From: Spirochaetaceae bacterium
Lineage (GTDB): Bacteria; Spirochaetota; Spirochaetia; Treponematales; Breznakiellaceae
Reading direction: 5' to 3'
Assembly (NCBI GenBank): GCA_031255655.1
Contig: JAIRSB010000075.1
Coordinates: forward strand, 1-6,781
Length of the DNA stretch: 6,781 bases
In this document: piece after piece, positions 1-5,995 of the stretch
Layout: each line of letters begins with the position of its first letter
Numbering within the stretch: the stretch's first letter is position 1
Position numbers and translations under genes: made by a program
The notes under the pieces: generated by a model
What the model was told of the DNA's origin: nothing
The model's input: only the letters and a program-made list of their open reading frames with translations
The model's database searches: none

Positions 1-2
1 AT

Positions 3-47
3 TCGACTTTTACGCTCGGAGATATGCTTAAATCAAGGGAATCTTAA
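3..47 (+). CDS. Possible 3' end of an upstream gene (ambiguous frame)
   Basis: The left edge probably cuts a gene. Reading from base 3 gives a short protein-like tail (STFTLGDMLKSRES) ending at TAA 45-47, which has the mixed polar character of a real C-terminus. An alternative is the frame starting at base 1, which stays open for 35 codons and ends at TAG 106-108, directly abutting the ATG at 109; its composition (many G, R and L) is less convincing. Neither tail is long enough to identify a family. The choice matters because the frame-1 version would place the upstream stop immediately before the activator start. Confidence 0.3.
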   Translation, partial: STFTLGDMLKSRES

Positions 48-108
48 CGGATTTTATCCGGGCGGGCTGAGGCGGAAGTCCGCGGGCAGCGGAATAAATT
101 TAATTTAG

Positions 109-1626
109 ATGTTGACGCATGTTGACCCTGATAGATTTCATACTCTGCTTGAACTGGGTGCGCTGGTTAACTCGGATTATTCCGGCGTTCACGAGCTTTC
201 AACGGTGATTGTCGAATCGGCTGGAAAATTGTGCGGCGCTGTTTCTGCCTGTCTGCTTCTTGCCGGAGAGAAACAAGACCGTTTGTTTTTAGAAGCGGCC
301 GCAGGTTTTTCGGAAAATACGCGGCTTGAACGGCGAAGTATAGCTGTCGGCGAAGGCATTGCCGGCTGGGTCATCCGCCACAATAAATCTCTCATCATAA
401 ACGACACGGACAATTCAGAACATCGGCTTGCCGCCGTTTTTGAGGGCGGCGGTTTTACCGCGAAGACCATCATCGCCGTACCGGTGCGGATAAAAGAACG
501 CTGCGCCGGAGTGCTTGAAATTGTCAACAAAAAGAGCGGTGGACGTTTTTCTAACGAAGACCTTGAATGGCTGGAAATATTCGCGGATCAGGCGGCTCTG
601 GCTCTGGGTCGGGTGAAAAATTACGAAAAAATCAAAGATGAATCCGCTGTTCTGCGGGAACAATTGGAGACACGCGGCGTTTTTCATACGTTAATAGCGA
701 AAAGCGCGGTAATGCGGGAAAAGCTGGCCGTCATCGACCGGCTTGCCGCAACAGATTCGGCGGTGCTCATACTTGGCGAAAGCGGCTCCGGAAAAGAGCT
801 TGCCGCCGAACAAATACATCTGAAAAGCGCGCGCAGAGCCGGTCCGTTTGTTCGTGTAAACTGCGCCGCTTTGCCGTCCGGACTTGCAGAAAGTGAGTTG
901 TTCGGGCACGTTAAAGGGGCTTTTACCGGAGCGGTGAACGAGCGTATAGGGCGTTTTGAGGCGGCGGACGGCGGAACAATTTTTCTCGACGAAGTGGGCG
1001 ATTTACCGCTTGATTTGCAGGCAAAACTCCTGCGCGTGATTCAACAAAAGACTTTCGAGAAAGTAGGCTCGGCGGAATCGCGGACTTCGGATGTACGGAT
1101 ACTGGCCGCCACGAACAAAAATATCGAAAAACTTGTCGCGGAAGAAAAATTTAGGAGCGATCTATATTTCCGGCTCAATGTTCTGCCAATCTATGTGCCG
1201 CCGCTTCGTCAAAGGCGCGATGATATTCCAGAACTTGCTCAATTTTTCCTTGAAAACTGTATGCGCGACATGAAAAAACGCTTCGATGGATTTTCGGACG
1301 ACGCCATGCAGTCTCTCATTGCTCACTCGTGGCCGGGGAATATCCGCGAACTGGAAAATTGTGTGCAAAGAGGCTGTGTAACCGCGGCGGGCGCCGTAAT
1401 CACCAAAGAGGATTTATTTCCAAGCGCCGAATCCGCCTTCAAAGCGGACGGGGCGGATGCTTCACGTTCGTTAAAAACGGCGGTGAATGCTTTCAAAGTG
1501 CATTTTATCAAGAAATCTTTGAAAGAGCATGGCTGGAATCAGACGGAAACGGCGCGGGCTCTTGACATACAGCGGACGTATTTAGCTAAAATGATACGGG
1601 ATTTTAGTATTAGTAAGACTAACTGA
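109..1626 (+). CDS. Sigma-54-dependent transcriptional activator, GAF-AAA+-Fis architecture (FhlA/NifA-like)
   Basis: This is a cytoplasmic bacterial enhancer-binding protein of 505 residues that should use ATP hydrolysis to open sigma-54 RNA polymerase promoters. A GAF sensor domain occupies about residues 12-170 (GEGIAGWVIR at 81-90, IAVPV at 122-126). The AAA+ domain follows: Walker A GESGSGKE 223-230, the sigma-54 contact loop GAFTGA 270-275, Walker B IFLDE 291-295, sensor I AATN 333-336, arginine-finger candidates R349 and R355, and sensor II WPGNIREL 408-415. A Fis-type helix-turn-helix lies at about 463-500 (WNQTETARAL). All catalytic motifs are intact, so it should be active. There is no receiver domain, so control is probably by a small ligand or redox signal on the GAF domain; the ligand cannot be read from sequence. 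The ATG at 109 has only a weak upstream GGAA (91-94), and an A/T-rich leader precedes it. Gene-level naming (fhlA, nifA) is not justified. Confidence 0.93.
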   Translation: MLTHVDPDRFHTLLELGALVNSDYSGVHELSTVIVESAGKLCGAVSACLLLAGEKQDRLFLEAAAGFSENTRLERRSIAVGEGIAGWVIRHNKSLIINDTDNSEHRLAAVFEGGGFTAKTIIAVPVRIKERCAGVLEIVNKKSGGRFSNEDLEWLEIFADQAALALGRVKNYEKIKDESAVLREQLETRGVFHTLIAKSAVMREKLAVIDRLAATDSAVLILGESGSGKELAAEQIHLKSARRAGPFVRVNCAALPSGLAESELFGHVKGAFTGAVNERIGRFEAADGGTIFLDEVGDLPLDLQAKLLRVIQQKTFEKVGSAESRTSDVRILAATNKNIEKLVAEEKFRSDLYFRLNVLPIYVPPLRQRRDDIPELAQFFLENCMRDMKKRFDGFSDDAMQSLIAHSWPGNIRELENCVQRGCVTAAGAVITKEDLFPSAESAFKADGADASRSLKTAVNAFKVHFIKKSLKEHGWNQTETARALDIQRTYLAKMIRDFSISKTN

Positions 1627-1632
1627 GGCTTG

Positions 1633-1664
1633 GGATTTTGTAAAAAATCCGTATTTTGTTTTTG
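1633..1664 (+). terminator. Possible weak intrinsic terminator or attenuator
   Basis: A perfect 7-bp inverted repeat (GGATTTT 1633-1639, AAAATCC 1644-1650, loop GTAA) begins a few bases after the activator stop and is followed by a T-rich run at 1651-1664. The stem is A/T-rich with only two G-C pairs, so it would be weak; read-through into the TPR gene is likely. Confidence 0.35.
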
Positions 1665-1677
1665 TAAATGGGCGGAT

Positions 1678-1683
1678 TAGGAG
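1678..1683 (+). promoter_or_regulatory. Ribosome binding site of the TPR protein gene
   Basis: TAGGAG lies 6 nt before the ATG at 1690, a good Shine-Dalgarno match at good spacing. It supports 1690 as the true start. Confidence 0.75.
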
Positions 1684-1689
1684 TATCGC

Positions 1690-2451
1690 ATGGAAACGGG
1701 AAAAGAAGAAATTCACAGCGCGGAAGATAAAACAGATGTATTGTATAGCTTTTTTGAAAAAAACCGAAAGGTTTTTTTTATATCCGGCGTTGTCATCATC
1801 GTTCTGCTCGCCGGTTTTATCACGGCTTTGATTGTACGCGATGAGGCGCAAAAGAGTGCGACGGCGCGGCTCGATATTCTTGTAGAGCGTTATAAAGAGC
1901 TGAAAGACATTTCAACCGAAAGCGGTACAGGTGAGGACGATATTGCCGGAGACGGCATATATGAGGAAGAGGCCGCCGAAGAAGTTGCAATCGCCGATAC
2001 TGAAGCCTTTGATAGTCTGCTAAAAGACTTGCGGACGCTGGGTAATGAAGCCGCCGGTTATCCGGCGGCCCGCGCGTGGTTTATGGCGGCGGATATTTAT
2101 CATGAGCGCGGCGAATGGCAGGAGGCGCGAGACGCATGGCTCGCGGCGGCGGATAAGGGCGGCGCGGCGCACATTACTCCAGTATGCCTTTTTAACGCGG
2201 CTGTCGCGGGTGAGGCGGCGGGGGATTTGGATTCCGCGTTGGCTAACTACAAAAAGGCGCTTTCTTTCTCGGATTTTCCTGCGGCGGCACATGCCCAGTT
2301 TTCGGTGGGGCGGATTGAAGAGACCCGCGGCGACGCCGAGTCCGCGATCGCCGCTTACCGGGATCTTATTGATAAATGGCCTGCCGAAACGGAATGGACG
2401 AATCTTGCTCATTCAAGGCTTATTTTCCTAGAATTGCCTTCAAACGAGTAG
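1690..2451 (+). CDS. Membrane-anchored TPR-repeat protein (YfgM-like architecture)
   Basis: The 253-residue protein has a short charged N-terminus, one membrane helix at about 28-49 (VFFISGVVIIVLLAGFITAL), a very acidic linker around 79-101, and a C-terminal region of about three TPR-type helical pairs: roughly 127-157, 164-197 and 198-232, with W/Y/A/G spacing such as DIYHERGEWQEARDAW and AIAAYRDLIDKWP. Basic residues before the helix (KNRK 24-27) predict the N-terminus inside and the repeats in the periplasm. TPRs bind other proteins; in E. coli the similarly built YfgM acts with the SecYEG/PpiD export machinery, but equivalence here is only an analogy. The gene lies 63 nt after the activator with a good RBS and may be co-transcribed with it. 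Exact function unknown. Confidence 0.88.
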   Translation: METGKEEIHSAEDKTDVLYSFFEKNRKVFFISGVVIIVLLAGFITALIVRDEAQKSATARLDILVERYKELKDISTESGTGEDDIAGDGIYEEEAAEEVAIADTEAFDSLLKDLRTLGNEAAGYPAARAWFMAADIYHERGEWQEARDAWLAAADKGGAAHITPVCLFNAAVAGEAAGDLDSALANYKKALSFSDFPAAAHAQFSVGRIEETRGDAESAIAAYRDLIDKWPAETEWTNLAHSRLIFLELPSNE

Positions 2452-2474
2452 CCGAGCGTAAAAGCGAATAATTG

Positions 2475-2511
2475 GACTTGTTCGACAACTCGGTTAGTTG
2501 TCTCCCAAGTC
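2475..2511. repeat. Stem-loop I of an intergenic hairpin cluster
   Basis: GACAACT (2484-2490) and AGTTGTC (2496-2502) form a perfect 7-bp stem around the 5-nt loop CGGTT. Outside it, GACTTG (2475-2480) pairs with CAAGTC (2506-2511), separated from the inner stem by a symmetric 3x3 internal loop. No T-run follows, so it is not a standard terminator. Confidence 0.75.
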
Positions 2512-2513
2512 TC

Positions 2514-2534
2514 GCAAAATGCAAAGCATTTTGC
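2514..2534. repeat. Stem-loop II of the intergenic hairpin cluster
   Basis: GCAAAATGC (2514-2522) and GCATTTTGC (2526-2534) are a perfect 9-bp inverted repeat with loop AAA, starting 2 nt after stem-loop I. The sequence that follows (TGTTTCTAG) is only mildly T-rich, so any terminator activity for the TPR gene would be weak. Confidence 0.8.
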
Positions 2535-2548
2535 TGTTTCTAGCGGTT

Positions 2549-2578
2549 GTTGTTTAGAAACTGAAGTTTCTAAACAAC
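2549..2578. repeat. Stem-loop III, 14-bp perfect palindrome
   Basis: GTTGTTTAGAAACT (2549-2562) and its exact reverse complement AGTTTCTAAACAAC (2565-2578) are separated by just GA. As RNA it would form about 13 bp capped by a UGAA loop. TCTATTAAAT follows, so there is no terminator-type T-run. It sits about 90 nt before the preferred lipoprotein start. Possible roles are a dispersed palindromic repeat unit, a protein-binding site, or an mRNA end-stabilising structure. Confidence 0.85.
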
Positions 2579-2655
2579 TCTATTAAATGCTGAACGGTAA
2601 TTTCACGATGTCTCTTGAACGGCTTTTTCAATGAACCGCCGTCAGCGTTCCAACG

Positions 2656-2659
2656 GGAG
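2656..2659 (+). promoter_or_regulatory. Ribosome binding site deciding the lipoprotein start
   Basis: GGAG lies 10 nt before the ATG at 2670. The earlier in-frame ATG at 2631 has no Shine-Dalgarno-like sequence (it is preceded by GGCTTTTTCA). This favours 2670, which also leaves a clean signal peptide. Confidence 0.55.
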
Positions 2660-2669
2660 CGTTAGTTAT

Positions 2670-3911
2670 ATGAAATCAAAAATCGTTAAAGGCGGGCTGT
2701 TTCTTTTTATCATTGCCTCACTGTTTTCCTGTGGAATAGAGAGTTACAGCTATCTTCCGCCTGTTATATCTGTGAGTTCAACAATGAACAGTCAGGCGGT
2801 TATACATCTGCCCGACGCGCCGGATGTAATCGCCATAGATTTTACCACCGGAAAACCACCTAATATGACAATATCGAACCAGACAAAGGATTTAGGCTCT
2901 GACTACGAGATATTTTACAGGATATATCTTAGCGACAAAATGGAAATGACGGTAAACACCGACACTACGCGCAAAAATGTGAATTCCACGCTTGATTCGG
3001 ACTGGACGGCGCTTGAACCGTATACGATAGATTCCAATAATCTTTCATCGTCTGTTTTTACGGCATTCACTAACCGTAAGTATTATTCGCTGCAAACAGC
3101 TTCTAACGGCAATTTGTTACGTTCCAACGGAAACGGCGCTTTCAACCCGTTGCCGGAAAGCCGCTTATTCGTAGCGGATGATGATCTTGTCAACAGGGCA
3201 AACATAACGGAAAACATTAACGCCGATGTGCAGGATAACTCATCAATGTCTGACGGAACGCAGCGTTATGTTTACGTTTCGATGTATATCGCTATGCGCG
3301 GTTTCGACCAGTTGACCCTAAACCCTTTTTACAGTTCGCCCGCTTTCGTTAATGTCTTCTTACTGCCTGCCAGCGTACCAAGTGTCGGGGTTACTGGCGT
3401 AACTCTTACGCCGCCTCAAGCCGCGGCCAATCCCGCGGTAAAACTAACCGCCGCGGTTTTACCCGCAAATGCTACCAACAGCGGTGTCGAATGGTCTGTA
3501 GACATTCCGGCGAATGCCAGAATACGTGTCTTAGAAAACAACACGGCCATAATCTCCAGTATTTCCGGTTCCGGAACAGTGCGTGTTACTGTTAGAACAA
3601 ACGACGGCGGCTATACCGCCAGTTCCGAAGTTACTCTGTCTGGCGTCGCGGTGGAAAGTATTTCTATTTCGGATACCAGCGGCATACAGCGCGAATCTTG
3701 GGCGCTTTCTGTTGGTCAGGATATGCATTTAAATGCGGTGATAACACCCAATACGGCAAGTTCGTCCGTAACATGGATTTCAAGCAATCCGGCCGTTGCT
3801 TCTGTCAGCAACGGGCATGTAATAGCCAGGGCTTTGGGAACAGCCGTAATAACGGCTGAGGCAACTGACGGCACGGAACTATCCGCGACATGCGGTATTA
3901 CGGTGCAGTAG
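2670..3911 (+). CDS. Lipoprotein with two C-terminal BIG2 (bacterial Ig-like) domains
   Basis: From 2670 the protein has 413 residues and begins with a typical lipoprotein signal: basic n-region (KSKIVK), hydrophobic core (GLFLFIIASLF) and lipobox LFSC with Cys21 as the predicted lipidated residue; L at -3 and S at -1 fit the relaxed spirochaete rule. A longer in-frame form from 2631 would add 13 polar residues ahead of the signal and is less likely. Residues about 22-235 match no family I recognise; they are rich in S, N, T and D with scattered aromatic residues, suggesting beta structure. Two BIG2 domains follow, about 239-324 and 326-413, the second showing the signature ITPNTASSSVTWISSNPAVASVSN and ALGTAVITAEA. 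BIG2 domains usually serve as surface or periplasmic spacers or adhesion modules. Cell-envelope location is confident; binding partner unknown. A structured 218-nt gap precedes it, suggesting a separate transcription unit. Confidence 0.87.
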   Translation: MKSKIVKGGLFLFIIASLFSCGIESYSYLPPVISVSSTMNSQAVIHLPDAPDVIAIDFTTGKPPNMTISNQTKDLGSDYEIFYRIYLSDKMEMTVNTDTTRKNVNSTLDSDWTALEPYTIDSNNLSSSVFTAFTNRKYYSLQTASNGNLLRSNGNGAFNPLPESRLFVADDDLVNRANITENINADVQDNSSMSDGTQRYVYVSMYIAMRGFDQLTLNPFYSSPAFVNVFLLPASVPSVGVTGVTLTPPQAAANPAVKLTAAVLPANATNSGVEWSVDIPANARIRVLENNTAIISSISGSGTVRVTVRTNDGGYTASSEVTLSGVAVESISISDTSGIQRESWALSVGQDMHLNAVITPNTASSSVTWISSNPAVASVSNGHVIARALGTAVITAEATDGTELSATCGITVQ

Positions 3912-3925
3912 AATTTCTGGTTAAA

Positions 3926-3965
3926 AATGATTCAAGCCACTGTCTCACGGAGACAGCGGCTTGAG
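3926..3965 (-). terminator. Intrinsic terminator of map, between convergent genes
   Basis: Bases 3932-3946 and 3950-3964 form a 15-bp stem with a 3-nt loop. In the - strand transcript every position pairs, including one G-U (3957 with 3939), and a run of five U follows a few bases after the stem (the complement of AAAAA at about 3923-3927). In the + strand transcript the same position is an A-C mismatch and no U-run follows, so the structure should stop map transcription better than lipoprotein transcription. Confidence 0.75.
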
Positions 3966-3992
3966 CAAACGGATAACGCAGCCAGATAGCCG

Positions 3993-4754
3993 CTAATCAT
4001 CTTCCGTAAGAATTTCCGTGTGGTCTGAAAAAATCGCTATGGTGTGTTCCCAGTGGGCGGACGCTTTGCCATCCGACGTAACGACTGTCCAGCCGTCTTC
4101 CAGTATTTCAATTTCACCCGTGCCAAGGTTTATCATAGGCTCGATGGCTAGAACCATGCCCTCGCGCAGGCGCGGATTGGGGCTGTCTTTCGGGCAGTTA
4201 GAAACCGGCGGGTCTTCGTGCACTTCGAGACCTACGCCGTGCCCGCAAAATTGATGCACAATGCCGTAACCCGCGGCGCGTGCGTGCGCCTCAACCGCGC
4301 GTCCTATCGAAAACAGCCGCTCTCCCGCGCGCGCCGCCGCTATCCCTTTGTACAAACATTCGCGGGTAACAACGTTTAAGGCATGAAAATCCTCGCTTAC
4401 TTTGCCGGCCTCAATCGTTACAGATTTGTCGCTAAAATATCCGTTCAGCTTTATACCGCTGTCAATTGATACAAGGTCGCCCTCTCTTATTTTCCGTTTT
4501 GACGGGATACCGTGAATTACTTCTTCGTTTATCGAGATACACAAAGCCGCCGGAAACGGGTTGTCCCGCGGGCCGTAACCCATGAAAGCGGGCGTGCCGC
4601 CGCGCTCCTTTATCCAGCGCTGCGCCCATCTTTCCAGTTCAATTGTTGCCACTCCGGGCAGCACAAGCGGCGTCATCTCTTTGTACATTCGGGCAAGCAG
4701 TTTGCAGGACTCGCGTATACCTTCGATTTGTTTAGCGTTTTTATAACGTATCAT
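3993..4754 (-). CDS. map: Methionine aminopeptidase, type I
   Basis: This cytoplasmic metallo-enzyme removes the initiator methionine from new proteins when the second residue is small. The 253-residue length fits the compact type Ia form (E. coli enzyme 264), with no N-terminal zinc-finger extension. All metal ligands are visible: D98 (in VSIDSG), D109 (in YFSDKS), H172 (in GHGVGLEVHEDP), E205 (in AIEPM) and E236 (in WEHTIAI). The substrate-contact histidines H81 (in VIHGIP) and H179 are also present. The start is secure: ACGGAGG lies 5 nt upstream of the ATG at 4754. The gene is transcribed leftward, downstream of the leu cluster but separated from it by 93 nt, and ends in a clear terminator. 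Nothing indicates truncation or loss of activity. Confidence 0.97.
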   Translation of the reverse strand: MIRYKNAKQIEGIRESCKLLARMYKEMTPLVLPGVATIELERWAQRWIKERGGTPAFMGYGPRDNPFPAALCISINEEVIHGIPSKRKIREGDLVSIDSGIKLNGYFSDKSVTIEAGKVSEDFHALNVVTRECLYKGIAAARAGERLFSIGRAVEAHARAAGYGIVHQFCGHGVGLEVHEDPPVSNCPKDSPNPRLREGMVLAIEPMINLGTGEIEILEDGWTVVTSDGKASAHWEHTIAIFSDHTEILTEDD

Positions 4755-4759
4755 CTGCG

Positions 4760-4764
4760 CCTCC
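4760..4764 (-). promoter_or_regulatory. Ribosome binding site of map
   Basis: The - strand reads GGAGG 5 nt before the map ATG, a near-perfect Shine-Dalgarno sequence and the strongest in this window. Confidence 0.85.
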
Positions 4765-4775
4765 GTTCACATCTT

Positions 4776-4803
4776 TATTCAGTACATTAAAAAGCAGAGG
4801 CAA
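4776..4803 (-). promoter_or_regulatory. Candidate sigma-70-type promoter for map
   Basis: On the - strand TTGCCT (4798-4803) and TGAATA (4776-4781) are spaced by 16 nt, about 20 nt upstream of the map start. Both boxes are imperfect, so this is only a candidate; map could instead be transcribed from the leu operon. Confidence 0.25.
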
Positions 4804-4814
4804 GCCGCGTTCGC

Positions 4815-4840
4815 GGGTGGGGGGTAGGGAATGGCGGGGG
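4815..4840 (+). other. G-rich block, putative G-quadruplex motif
   Basis: Four G-runs (4815-4817, 4819-4824, 4827-4829, 4836-4840) with loops of 1, 2 and 6 nt satisfy the usual G3+N1-7 rule. The block sits on the + strand in the gap between the hydrolase stop (4848) and map, so in the leftward transcripts it would appear as C-runs; any quadruplex would form in the template DNA strand. Confidence 0.55.
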
Positions 4841-4847
4841 CACTTTG

Positions 4848-5990
4848 TCATGTTGTTTCACGGTTTGCGGTCGTATTGGCGCGAATGTCTATGAAAGCCT
4901 GTATGTTGTTTTTTGCTATTTCAAACAGCGCCGAAAATGTTTTGAACAGCATTTTTTTAGATTCACTGTCCGCCGTACTGAGTGATTTTATAAGCAATGC
5001 CGTATTTTTTAAGGTGTTGTCTGTAAAATCGTGAACCGTTTCGATTTGCGCTTCATTTACTATGTTATACAGCGTTTTCACGAAGACTATCCGCGTATGC
5101 CTGTCCATGTTCTCAAGCCATTCCATAAGCATTTTGTTCACGATTATGCTGCGCCTCGAAACCGAGTTTATATGCTCCATGTCTTTGCCTTTCACTACCC
5201 ACGAAAAGGGGTCATGCTGCAAAAGTCCGTTCTCTGAGCTTTTTACAACCTTATAATTTTTCACACACTCAAAAAGGAGTCCGACAACAGAGCTTTCAGG
5301 TATGTAGCACTGTATTCGCTTTTCAATGGCTTTGTATCTGTCGCTTGTAATAATTTGTTTATTGAAACCTGGCGCGTCGTTACTGTATATTGTTTCAATA
5401 TGTTTTTGAACAATCTCATCGCAAAAGGCCGCGGCATAAACAGCAAGATTCCCGCCTTTTGAATGTCCGCCGGTATTTATTTTCCCCCTAAGGTATTTTC
5501 CCGCCAGAGTCAAATAGTTTGCCGCCTCGATCTGCGCCGGTATCACGTCCTCAAAAATCATGTTAAAGTCTTCTTTCCAGCCTATGATCGCGGTGTCTGT
5601 TCCGCGAAATGAAATATACGGCGGGGTATTCGGCGCAAGTATCGTCATAACCGCAAACTGCATTTCTTTTTCGACATCGACTTTATTTACGTATCCGCAG
5701 AGTTGGCAATCATGGTAACGCGGTGTTTCCGCAAGGCGTGGCAAAAATTCCACCTGCCGATCCCCAAAAATAAATTGGTTCTCGACTTCCGAATTTTCTT
5801 TCGTTAAACGGATAAGTTCTTTAATAGCTTCCGGCAGCGGAATAGTTCCCGCCCCGAACCCGCCGGTTACAATCCCGTCAAAAGGGTAGTAAGAGAGTAT
5901 GGAAAAAATGATGTTGTCAACAGCGTTAAACGGGTCTGCGCGAAAGTCTAAATCTCCGCGCCAGTCAAGATAATCAAAAACGTTAGTCAT
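4848..5990 (-). CDS. Mbeg1-like (DUF2974) alpha/beta hydrolase, lipase-like
   Basis: The 380-residue protein matches the Mbeg1-like/DUF2974 family known mainly from gut Firmicutes, beginning with the typical FDYLDWRGDLDF (5-16). It has YISFRGTD (125-132), GWKEDFNM (137-144) and a nucleophile elbow GGHSKGGNLAVYAAAFCDE (174-192) with Ser177 as predicted nucleophile. D205 (in SNDAPGF) and H259 (in LLQHDPF) are plausible partners of a Ser-Asp-His triad; this assignment is inference. No signal peptide or membrane helix is visible, so it is probably cytoplasmic. Residues about 285-380 form a helical, less typical C-terminal part. Substrate unknown; esterase or lipase activity is likely only from the fold. 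The start lies 5 nt after the leuD stop with no good Shine-Dalgarno sequence, suggesting translational coupling to leuD. It could be a gut-lineage acquisition, but its base use does not obviously stand out. Confidence 0.88.
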   Translation of the reverse strand: MTNVFDYLDWRGDLDFRADPFNAVDNIIFSILSYYPFDGIVTGGFGAGTIPLPEAIKELIRLTKENSEVENQFIFGDRQVEFLPRLAETPRYHDCQLCGYVNKVDVEKEMQFAVMTILAPNTPPYISFRGTDTAIIGWKEDFNMIFEDVIPAQIEAANYLTLAGKYLRGKINTGGHSKGGNLAVYAAAFCDEIVQKHIETIYSNDAPGFNKQIITSDRYKAIEKRIQCYIPESSVVGLLFECVKNYKVVKSSENGLLQHDPFSWVVKGKDMEHINSVSRRSIIVNKMLMEWLENMDRHTRIVFVKTLYNIVNEAQIETVHDFTDNTLKNTALLIKSLSTADSESKKMLFKTFSALFEIAKNNIQAFIDIRANTTANRETT

Positions 5991-5995
5991 GTATT

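Noticed and set aside
48..83. Small hairpins CGGAT/ATCCG (48-60) and GCGGA/TCCGC (72-83) before the activator
   Set aside because: Five-base stems in G/C-rich sequence arise easily by chance and no T-run follows either of them.
109..1626. Naming the activator NifA because of its GAF-AAA-Fis order and Cys384, Cys418 and Cys423
   Set aside because: Oxygen-sensitive NifA proteins have a four-Cys pattern (C-X11-C-X19-C-X4-C) extending into the interdomain linker. Here one Cys is missing and two lie within the sensor II region, where ENC is common in the family. No nif gene is nearby.
2475..2578. CRISPR array
   Set aside because: The inverted repeats differ from one another and no regular direct-repeat and spacer periodicity exists.
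2549..2580. Stem-loop III as a rho-independent terminator for the TPR gene
   Set aside because: The stem is long and perfect, but the downstream bases (TCTATTAAAT) lack a T-run, and the reverse direction also lacks one. It lies about 100 nt after the TPR stop.
4018..4254. Open frames on the + strand across map, and similar antisense frames over leuD, the TPR gene and the activator
   Set aside because: They mirror strong conserved genes, show no motifs, and have low-complexity R/P/S/A-rich products typical of shadow frames.
4801..4820. CCGCG-TT-CGCGG palindrome (4805-4816) as a terminator for the hydrolase gene
   Set aside because: The stem is only 5 bp and the nearest T-run on the - strand is about 10 nt beyond it, overlapping the map promoter candidate. 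Too weak to call.
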